64,000 bases of DNA, from NCBI RefSeq assembly GCF_005403045.1, contig NZ_BJCL01000017.1, positions 1-64,000 on the forward strand. The letters are read 5' to 3'. Position 1 is the stretch's first letter. The number at the start of each line of letters is the position of its first letter. Positions 57,077 to 64,000 of this stretch are shown here, one piece after another. Both the position numbers and the translations under genes were made by a program. Origin of the DNA: Pseudaquabacterium pictum (GTDB lineage: Bacteria > Pseudomonadota > Gammaproteobacteria > Burkholderiales > Burkholderiaceae_C). The notes under the pieces are model-generated. The model was not told the origin of the DNA, did no database searches, and saw nothing but the letters and a program-made list of their open reading frames with translations.

Positions 57077-58993
57077 ATGCAAGCTCAAACCGTCTTGATC
57101 GTGGAAGACGAATCCGTCGTTGCCCTCGATCTGAAGCTGCAGCTCAGGAAACTCGGGTACGAAGTCTCGGGCGTGGCTGGCAGCGGCGAAGAGGCCGTCG
57201 AACTGGTGGCCCAGGGGCAGCCGGACATCATCCTGATGGACGTTCGCTTGCGGGGTCAGATCGACGGGATTCAGGCCGCCGAGCGGATCAGACGCAACCA
57301 CGACGTTCCGGTCATCTTCCTCACATCACACAGCGACGATGAGACCGTGCAACGTGCGGCCCAGACGGCCCCGTACGGCTACCTCACCAAGCCATACCAG
57401 ATCAAGGAGCTCCGCGCCGGCATCGAAGTTGCGCTGACGAAGGCCCGCATTGAGCGGCAGCTGCGCGAGTCCGACCAGTGGTTCGCGCACACCTTACGCT
57501 GCGTGGACGACGGTGTCGTGTTGACGGACCTGGAGGGCTGCGTGCGGTTCGTGAATCCAGCCGCCGAGCGACTCACCGGATGGCGCATCGACGACTCGAT
57601 AGGAAGGTCATTGAATGAGATCGCGACCGTTACCCGGAGCAGTGGGGCCTCGGATTCGTTGACGGATCAGGACATCGAGCCCATGGCACTGGTGCGTCAG
57701 GTCATCTCCGGCGGGCGTCCTACTCCGACCATCCATGCCGTCACATTGACTTCGCGCGACGGCATCGACACCGTGATCGACGAGACCGCCGGACCAGTGG
57801 ACGACGGACGCGGCAAGCGGCTAGGTGCGGTCCTGATCCTGCGTGACGCCACCGAGCGTATGGCCCACGAGGCCATGCTGCGTGCGAGCGAAGAGCGGTT
57901 TCGCGGTGCCTTCGACAATGCGCCCCTGGGCATGGCACTGGTCTCATTCAATGGGGAGTTCATCCAGGTCAATGCGGCACTCTGCCAGTTGCTGGGAACG
58001 ACAGCGGACGAACTCAAACGCCAGTCTCAAGCCAGCCTGGCCAGTAATGACGACCGCGCGCACGAGACGCGGCGCCTGAGCGAACTCATGAGGTCCACGC
58101 AGGGAGTGGTCCAGTTCGAGCAACACTACCGCCGGTTGGACAGCGGGGAACCCATCCCCACCCTGGTCAGCGTTTCGCTGATGCGCGAAGGCAATCAGCC
58201 GACCTGTCATCTGTACCAGGTGTACGACCTCACGGAGCAGAGGAAGGCCGCTCGCCACTTGGCTGAACTCGCAGAAGAACGCATGCGCCGTGAGTCGATC
58301 GAGATGGCCAGCAAGGCGAAGAGCGAGTTCCTCTCGCGAGCCAGTCACGAGATGAGGACACCGTTGAATGCCGTGATCGGGTTCGCGCAGCTGCTGGAAT
58401 TTCAACAGGGAAGCGACCCAGCGAAGACGACTGACTATGCCAAGCACATCAAGACAGCTGGAGAACACCTGCTGCACCTCGTGACGGACGTGCTCGACCT
58501 GAACAGCGCGGCGCAAGGCACCCTGAAGATGTCTCCGAAATCTGTCGACGTCTTAGCCGCAATCAATGAGGCTGTCCAGCTGCTTGAGCCCTTGAGCACT
58601 TCGCATGGCGTCGACGTCCGCGCCTCTGGGCCGCCCGACCTGACAACCTTCGTAGATCCCACTCGCCTGCGGCAAATCCTGCTGAACCTCGGCTCGAATG
58701 CGATCAAGTACAACCGCCAGGGCGGCGAGGTGCGGTTCCAGGCCAGTCATTCTCCGGATGGGCGGATGCTGGTGATCATCGAGGACACTGGCATCGGCAT
58801 GACCCGCGAGCAGATGGAGCGGCTATACCAGCCGTTCGACCGCCTGGGACAGGAGCGCACCAAAATTCCGGGGGTCGGACTGGGATTGGTGATCGCAAAG
58901 GGCCTCGTGGGTGAAATGGGCGGAGACCTGGAGATCACAAGCCAGCCACGCAGGGGAACGACAGTCACGATTTACCTGCCTGCTCCGGCCTGA
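57077..58993 (+). CDS. Receiver-first histidine kinase (REC-PAS-PAS-HK)
   Basis: A 638-residue soluble protein. The N-terminal receiver has acidic residues in LIVEDES, acceptor D55 (IILMDVRLRGQIDG), Thr/Ser in FLTSHSD and Lys in YLTKPYQ. Two PAS modules (about 140-390) follow. The HisKA motif SRASHEMRTPLNAVIGFAQLL and an ATPase domain (IEDTGIGMTREQM, GVGLGLVIAKGL) complete it. A GGAG ribosome-binding site is best placed for ATG 57077. Such REC-HK proteins act as middle steps in phosphorelays. The next kinase starts 28 bases downstream, so they are probably cotranscribed. Confidence 0.88.
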   Translation: MQAQTVLIVEDESVVALDLKLQLRKLGYEVSGVAGSGEEAVELVAQGQPDIILMDVRLRGQIDGIQAAERIRRNHDVPVIFLTSHSDDETVQRAAQTAPYGYLTKPYQIKELRAGIEVALTKARIERQLRESDQWFAHTLRCVDDGVVLTDLEGCVRFVNPAAERLTGWRIDDSIGRSLNEIATVTRSSGASDSLTDQDIEPMALVRQVISGGRPTPTIHAVTLTSRDGIDTVIDETAGPVDDGRGKRLGAVLILRDATERMAHEAMLRASEERFRGAFDNAPLGMALVSFNGEFIQVNAALCQLLGTTADELKRQSQASLASNDDRAHETRRLSELMRSTQGVVQFEQHYRRLDSGEPIPTLVSVSLMREGNQPTCHLYQVYDLTEQRKAARHLAELAEERMRRESIEMASKAKSEFLSRASHEMRTPLNAVIGFAQLLEFQQGSDPAKTTDYAKHIKTAGEHLLHLVTDVLDLNSAAQGTLKMSPKSVDVLAAINEAVQLLEPLSTSHGVDVRASGPPDLTTFVDPTRLRQILLNLGSNAIKYNRQGGEVRFQASHSPDGRMLVIIEDTGIGMTREQMERLYQPFDRLGQERTKIPGVGLGLVIAKGLVGEMGGDLEITSQPRRGTTVTIYLPAPA

Positions 58994-59021
58994 AGCTCAG
59001 CGCAGACATTACGCGAAAGAC

Positions 59022-62000
59022 ATGACCAAGTCGGAACTGGAAGCAAACGCCGAGGCCGTCAGATTGGATCGGCTTCGATCCCTGCAGGTCCTGGACAGTG
59101 AGCCAGAGGTCATCTTCGACCAGGCGACCCGACTGGCGGCCGATCTCTGCCTTGTCCCCTTCGCGTTGATCAGCCTGATCGACAAAGACCGCCAGTGGTT
59201 CAAGTCGAACATCGGCCTCAGCGGCAACTCAGAAACCGCGCGCGTCCTGGCGTTCTGCTCGGAGACCTGCCGCAGCGATGATCTGCTTGAAATCGCAGAT
59301 GCATCGAAGGAGCCAAGGTTCTCCACAAATCCTATGGTCACTGGTGAGCCGCACATCCGCTTCTATGCAGGCTCGCCGATCGTCATGCCGGGTGGCGAGC
59401 GTGTCGGCACCTTGTGCGTGATGGACCGCGTGGCGAGGCAGCTCGTCGAGGGTCAGCGAACAGCATTGACCGGCCTGAGCCGGATGGTCGCGACGGCCCT
59501 TCTGGAGCGCGAGCGCCGACTCAAGCTCGTCGGCGACCTGGCTCGCACCGAAGCGACGTACCGTACGATCGTCGAGGGGCAATCCGAACTGGTGTCGCTC
59601 GCGGACGAAGTCGGTACTCTGACCTACGTGAACGGCGCCTATGCCGAGTTCTTCGGCCTGCAGCCGGAGTCCATGGTCGGTCGGAATTTGTTCGAGTTTG
59701 TGGCCGAGAACGACCGCGAGTCGGTGGCCTCGCATATGCGGCGCGTTCTTTCGGAGGGCGTCGGGGAGAGTGTGGCCAACCGAATGGTGTGCGCACGGGG
59801 CGAGGAACGGTGGGTCGCTTGGACCAATCGGGTGGTCCCTGCTCAGGAAGGCCTGGGTCGAGCCATCCACTCGGTCGGTAGAGACGTCACCCGGCAGAAG
59901 CTCACCGAAGAGGCACTGGAGCAGTCCGAACGGCGAACCCGGCTGCTGTACGAGTCGACGCCGGCCATGCTGCACTCCATTGACCCAAAGGGGCGCCTGG
60001 TCAACGTCAGCGATGTCTGGCTCAGGACACTGGGCTACGAACGTGCTGAGGTCATTGGGCGGCCCGTGGTGGAACTCCTCACGCCGGACTCACAGCGGCG
60101 CGCCCTTGAGGAGGAGCTTCCCGGTTTCTTCAGAAGTGGTTCGTGCGACAACGTGCCGTATCAGATGGTGAGTAAGGACGGAAAGGTGCTCGACGTGCTG
60201 TTGTCAGCCGTCCTGGAACGCGACGCGGATGGGGAACCGCTGCGATCACTTGCCGTCGTGAGGGACGTCAGCGAACTCAGGACCACTGCGGCGCAACTAC
60301 GCGAGTCGAACCATGTCCTGCAATTGGTGCTCGACAGCGTGCCGGCACGTATCAGTTACTGGAATGCTGCCAGCCGGAACCAGCTTGCCAATCGCGCTTT
60401 CCTGGAAGGGTACGGCGTCACCCAGGCAGAAATCACAGGAAGACACGCGAAAGACGTACTGGGCGCCGACTGGTACCAACGCATACAGGCACCGATTGAG
60501 CGCGGCCTGGCGGGACATGCCGGTCATGTCGAAGTGTCGTTCGTGACACCCAACGGGCTCCGCCGTGACGTTGACATGCACTTCACGCCCGACCTGCGTG
60601 AGGGTCAGGTCCATGGCCTGTTTGTCTTCGCGCTGGATGTCACCGCTCGGCGCGAGGCCGAACGCGGCTTGGCTGATCGCGAGAAGCGGTTCAAGCTGCT
60701 GATCGACGGTGTGCGGGACTACGCCATCTACATGCTCGACGCGGAAGGCCGCATCGCCACCTGGAGCGCCGGCGCCGAACGAACAAAGGGGTTTCGTGCG
60801 GCCGATGTGGTCGGCAAGCATTTCAGGATGCTCTTCACCCCGGAGGACATTGCCGCGGAGAAGCCTGAGCAAGAGCTCGCCGAGGCGGCCATCGAGGGGC
60901 GGTTCGAAGCTGAAGATTGGCGCATCCGCGCTGACGGGCGCAGGTTCTGGGCAGGCATCACCTTGAGCGCGATTCGGAACGACAGAGGCCACCTGGTCGG
61001 GTACGCGAAGATCACCCGCGACCTGACCGAGCAGATGAAGCAGAAGCTCGTCCTGGAGCGCGCCGTCGAGCTGGCGCCCTGCGCGATGCTGATGGTCGAC
61101 GCCTCCGGCACCATCCTGATGGTCAACGCGCAGACCGAAAGCACTTTCGGCTACGCGCGCGACGACCTGCTTGGCCAGCCACTTGAGAAGCTGATCCCCA
61201 CGCGGTGGCGTGATCAGCACGAGCGCCTGCGGGCAGGCTTCCTGGCGCATGCCACGGTGCGAACGATGGGCGCGGGGCTGGAGTTGCGGGCGATGCGAAG
61301 CAATGGTGAGGAGTTCCCCGTCGAGATTGGCCTGAGCCCGATCGAATCGGCCGACGGGATCACCACGCTGGCGGCCATTTTCGACATCACCGAACGACGC
61401 CGGCAGCAGGCCTTGATCGAACAAGCACTGGCGGAGAAGGAGACGCTGCTCAAGGAGGTCTACCACCGGGTCAAGAACAACCTGCAGGTCGTGCAGAGCC
61501 TCCTGAGCCTGCAGAGCCAGACCTTGCCCGACGGCGCGGCTCGGGAGGCCGTGGACGACAGCGCGCAACGGGTGCGTGCCATGGCGCTCGTGCACGAAAA
61601 GTTATACCAGTCGGGGAACCTGTCCGCCGTATCACTGCAGGTCTATGTGAAGGACCTGGTTGACCAGATCGCCGAGGCACTTGGCACTGATCGGCGCAAA
61701 GTAAGGCTCCATCTGGACATCGCCGATGTCCAGACCGGACTCGACAACGCGGTACCGTTCGGATTGCTGCTGACCGAGCTGATAACGAACTGTCTCAAGC
61801 ACGCGTTCGAAGGCCGGCAGAGCGGCGACATTTGGGTGCGCCTGAGTCGAGAGGCCGACGGCGACCATCTGACCGTCTCCGACAATGGTGTCGGCCTCCC
61901 TACCGGCTTCAACTCAGCAGCGCAGTCGACATCGATGGGATTGCAACTGGCCGATGGCTTGGCTCACCAACTGGGTGGGCAGCTTCGCGCGCATACAGCG

Positions 62001-62039
62001 AACGGCGCAGTGCTGAGTGCGCGCCTATCCCGGCTTTGA
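59022..62039 (+). CDS. GAF-multi-PAS kinase of the HisKA_2 (HWE-like) type
   Basis: A 1005-residue soluble sensor kinase. The N-terminal GAF domain (about 20-165) is closely similar to that of the kinase at 54516-56900 (ALISLIDKDRQWFKSNIG, then RFYAGSPI). Five PAS-like modules follow (about 175-790). The kinase core is of the HisKA_2 type: LLKEVYHRVKNNLQVVQSLL carries the phosphoacceptor His, and HATPase_c_2 motifs are LLLTELITNCLKHAF and LTVSDNGVGLP with a late MGLQLADGLAHQLGG. It follows the receiver-first kinase on the same strand. ATG 59022 sits just after the upstream stop. Confidence 0.88.
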   Translation: MTKSELEANAEAVRLDRLRSLQVLDSEPEVIFDQATRLAADLCLVPFALISLIDKDRQWFKSNIGLSGNSETARVLAFCSETCRSDDLLEIADASKEPRFSTNPMVTGEPHIRFYAGSPIVMPGGERVGTLCVMDRVARQLVEGQRTALTGLSRMVATALLERERRLKLVGDLARTEATYRTIVEGQSELVSLADEVGTLTYVNGAYAEFFGLQPESMVGRNLFEFVAENDRESVASHMRRVLSEGVGESVANRMVCARGEERWVAWTNRVVPAQEGLGRAIHSVGRDVTRQKLTEEALEQSERRTRLLYESTPAMLHSIDPKGRLVNVSDVWLRTLGYERAEVIGRPVVELLTPDSQRRALEEELPGFFRSGSCDNVPYQMVSKDGKVLDVLLSAVLERDADGEPLRSLAVVRDVSELRTTAAQLRESNHVLQLVLDSVPARISYWNAASRNQLANRAFLEGYGVTQAEITGRHAKDVLGADWYQRIQAPIERGLAGHAGHVEVSFVTPNGLRRDVDMHFTPDLREGQVHGLFVFALDVTARREAERGLADREKRFKLLIDGVRDYAIYMLDAEGRIATWSAGAERTKGFRAADVVGKHFRMLFTPEDIAAEKPEQELAEAAIEGRFEAEDWRIRADGRRFWAGITLSAIRNDRGHLVGYAKITRDLTEQMKQKLVLERAVELAPCAMLMVDASGTILMVNAQTESTFGYARDDLLGQPLEKLIPTRWRDQHERLRAGFLAHATVRTMGAGLELRAMRSNGEEFPVEIGLSPIESADGITTLAAIFDITERRRQQALIEQALAEKETLLKEVYHRVKNNLQVVQSLLSLQSQTLPDGAAREAVDDSAQRVRAMALVHEKLYQSGNLSAVSLQVYVKDLVDQIAEALGTDRRKVRLHLDIADVQTGLDNAVPFGLLLTELITNCLKHAFEGRQSGDIWVRLSREADGDHLTVSDNGVGLPTGFNSAAQSTSMGLQLADGLAHQLGGQLRAHTANGAVLSARLSRL

Positions 62040-62223
62040 AATGGCAATGTTGTTGCCCACGCAGCCGGTTGGTTGGTAGTCAACGGATGGCGCACGGCGC
62101 TTCGCGCCCGGATGTAGCGTCGAGGCCACGCGCCTTCCTATCAGAAGCCGGCTCACTCGTGACCTACAGCTGAGGCGGCCTACACGGACAAGCAGCCGGA
62201 CGCCACCAGACCTGGCCTCAAGG

Positions 62224-64000
62224 TTACCGAGGTGAATGACTGGCCCCGATGAGCCGGGCCAAGGCTTGGCCGTCGATTGGCTTCTGGAGGAACCCATCGA
62301 AGGGCCAGCTCTGCCCAACAGCCTGGTTTTCGGCCGCGCTGATGAGGATCAGCATCGCCGAGGCGTTCTGCCCAGCGCCCTGACGGATTTCAGTCGCGAG
62401 AGCCAGGCCATCCGTGTCCGGCATCTCCAGGTCGATCAGCACAACGTCGAAGTGCGTGTTGGCAATCAGCGGACGGGCTTCGCTAGCAGACGCAGCCGTG
62501 CGGCATGCGTGGCCCAGTCGGCGCGTCACATCGCTCAGCGAATCTCGCACGTCGGACAGGTCATCCACGACCAACACACTGAGCGCCTCTCGTCGTTCCG
62601 CGACGTCGTCTTCGGACGCGACGCGGGCTGCCGGTCTCGCCGGGATGGTCACCGTGAAAGTTGTGCCCTGCCCTTCTGCCTCCGAGGCGTCTCGGGATTG
62701 CACTTCAAGGCCACCACCAAGCTGCTGCAGCACGTCGCGGATCACGAAGAGGCCGATCCCCGTGCCGTCGTCACTCAAGGCGAAGGGTACGGCTGCACTC
62801 TTCAGCCGCTCCACTGCAACTGGCGGCAAACCTGGCCCAGTGTCATGGACGATGAAGCGAACCAGACCACCGGCTGTCGACTCCGAGGCGCCCGCAGCAC
62901 TTGCTGAACGCGCGAACGGCTCAACGCGAACCCGAACACGGCCGGCACTCGTGTAGCGCACGGAGTTCTCGACGAGGTTGCGCAAGACCTGCGCAATGCG
63001 AATCGGATCAGCGCTGACCGTCAGCGGCGACAGTGGAATATCGACCTCGAACGCAAGCCCCTTGGCAAGAGCCGCCTCTTCCAAGCCGACGCAGACATCT
63101 TGAACCAGTTCGCCCATATCGAACGTCTCGGCCTGCGTGGGCAGCTGTGCTGCATCACCGCGCGCGATGGTGAGAAGGTCACGCAGTTGTCCCTGCAGGA
63201 CCGTCACCGCATGTCTGATGCGGCGAATCGCTGCAATGGTGTCTGGCTGGCGGTCCTTCATGGCCAGGAACTCCGCCGAGGCGACGATGCTTTGCAAAGG
63301 CGAACGAACCTCGTGGTTCACCATGCTCAGGAACTTGCGCTTGGAGGCATTGGCTTGCTCCATGGCCTCGACTGCCCGCTTTCGATCGTGTGCCGCAGCC
63401 CGGTAGCGACGCCGTGACCGGATCGCATAGAACAGCCAGAGCGCTAGCGCGAACCAGCAGAACGAAAAACCACCCCAGGCCCACCAGATGCGCCTGCTCA
63501 GCGTCTTGGTCATGTCTTCCTTGGCCGTGATCTCGGCCAGGCGCACGTCGCTGGCCAGCTGGCTCAGAAGCTCTTCGTCGCCTGCGGCCTGGAACAAGCC
63601 AAGCACCGCGATGGCGTCAGCCTGACCAAACGGGTGCCTTTCAAGGATCGGCCCGACACGGCCCTGCAGCTCGGCGACGCGGTGCGTCGCTTCGGCATAG
63701 CCGGGAACACCATTGAGGAGGCTCTTGATCTCGGAGGGCTCGCTGAGGATGCTGACCCTTGAGGCAACCACGGCTGCGCGCCGGCTCAGTTCCTGGGCGT
63801 TCACCGTCTCGCCGGCCGCAACAGCACGCAGTTCCTGCTTCAGCCTGTGGTGCGCGATCTGGTACTGGGCAACGGACCAGTAGAAGCCTTCGTTCGGCAC
63901 GGCATTGGCCGCGCGGGAAAGAGTCAGTTGCTGGCTGAGCAGAGCCGTCGTGGCCGCGATGGCGGACAGCACCACCAACACCACCAGGGGCCACCAGCCA
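62224..64000 (-). CDS. Membrane hybrid histidine kinase, N-terminus beyond the window
   Basis: The frame is open to the window edge and begins inside a hydrophobic segment, so the true start lies past 64000. The 591 visible residues show the rest of the first membrane helix, a helical periplasmic sensor of about 140 residues and a second membrane helix (IWWAWGGFSFCWFALALWLF). The phosphoacceptor motif SMVNHEVRSPLQSIVASAEF and an ATPase domain (VHDTGPGLPP, DGTGIGLFVI) follow. A C-terminal receiver has its acceptor Asp in VVLIDLEMPDTDG and Lys in FLQKPIDG. It converges with the HisKA_2 kinase across a 184-base gap. Confidence 0.88.
   Translation of the reverse strand, partial: GWWPLVVLVVLSAIAATTALLSQQLTLSRAANAVPNEGFYWSVAQYQIAHHRLKQELRAVAAGETVNAQELSRRAAVVASRVSILSEPSEIKSLLNGVPGYAEATHRVAELQGRVGPILERHPFGQADAIAVLGLFQAAGDEELLSQLASDVRLAEITAKEDMTKTLSRRIWWAWGGFSFCWFALALWLFYAIRSRRRYRAAAHDRKRAVEAMEQANASKRKFLSMVNHEVRSPLQSIVASAEFLAMKDRQPDTIAAIRRIRHAVTVLQGQLRDLLTIARGDAAQLPTQAETFDMGELVQDVCVGLEEAALAKGLAFEVDIPLSPLTVSADPIRIAQVLRNLVENSVRYTSAGRVRVRVEPFARSASAAGASESTAGGLVRFIVHDTGPGLPPVAVERLKSAAVPFALSDDGTGIGLFVIRDVLQQLGGGLEVQSRDASEAEGQGTTFTVTIPARPAARVASEDDVAERREALSVLVVDDLSDVRDSLSDVTRRLGHACRTAASASEARPLIANTHFDVVLIDLEMPDTDGLALATEIRQGAGQNASAMLILISAAENQAVGQSWPFDGFLQKPIDGQALARLIGASHSPR

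Noticed and set aside
1-64000. CRISPR array, tRNA or rRNA genes
   Set aside because: No regularly spaced repeats and no recognisable tRNA or rRNA sequence were found by eye; a dedicated tRNA scan could still reveal a tRNA I missed.

Overview
The window is GC-rich, densely coded DNA of a facultatively denitrifying or nitrate-respiring betaproteobacterium. Gene content and protein style point to Burkholderiales, in the Comamonadaceae / Sphaerotilaceae (Rubrivivax-Leptothrix) neighbourhood. The order is inferred from protein character; no marker gene such as rRNA is present, so no genus is given.

Layout. (1) 1-7195: signalling genes on the + strand: the tail of an Hpt protein, a large hybrid histidine kinase, a TRIC/YadS-type membrane protein, and a chemoreceptor with a C-terminal zinc-binding CZB domain behind a sigma-28 type promoter. 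(2) 7211-13357: a glyoxalase-like gene, a gene-poor stretch, then a nitric-oxide stress locus. It comprises nnrS-DUF2249-fdxA-ccoG on the - strand and, diverging from it, an NsrR-like Rrf2 regulator with a hemerythrin. (3) 13348-30165: the nitrate respiration locus: narL and narX (with a nitroreductase and a SirB-like gene), then narK1-narK2-narK3-narGHJI-PpiC-carbonic anhydrase, all on the - strand. (4) 30166-34904: a divergent + strand operon of RIC-type hemerythrins (one fused to a DUF6306 domain), a DUF3079 protein and a small unknown gene. The small gene is cut in two by an IS3-family element with a perfect 4-bp target duplication. An HPP-CBS membrane protein (possible nitrite transporter) follows. 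(5) 34905-38552: an IS1182-type element, an HTH gene pair and poorly coding DNA. (6) 38553-54491: a complete VirB/VirD4 type IV secretion operon (TrbM-like, VirB1-2-3-4, unknown, VirB6-B5-B8-B9-B10-B11-VirD4, OmpA-like lipoprotein, LPD7 protein), read right to left from a divergent HTH-receiver regulator. No relaxase catalytic domain, integrase, replication or partition gene is visible. (7) 54516-64000: four multi-domain histidine kinases, the last running off the window.

How the genes work together. NarX/NarL sense nitrate and nitrite; the NarK proteins import nitrate and exchange nitrite; NarGHI reduces nitrate at the membrane, with NarJ as chaperone. Nitric oxide formed downstream would be sensed by the NsrR-like protein and handled by NnrS, hemerythrins and iron-sulfur repair or storage proteins. 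The intergenic region between narK1 and the hemerythrin operon carries a perfect FNR/Dnr-type palindrome and a NarL-like 7-2-7 inverted repeat, so respiration and damage control are probably co-regulated. The T4SS block looks like the transfer module of an integrated conjugative element that has lost, or keeps elsewhere, its DNA-processing genes.

Limits: functions are assigned by eye from motifs. Domain borders are approximate, and starts were chosen from ribosome-binding sites, overlaps and family N-termini.
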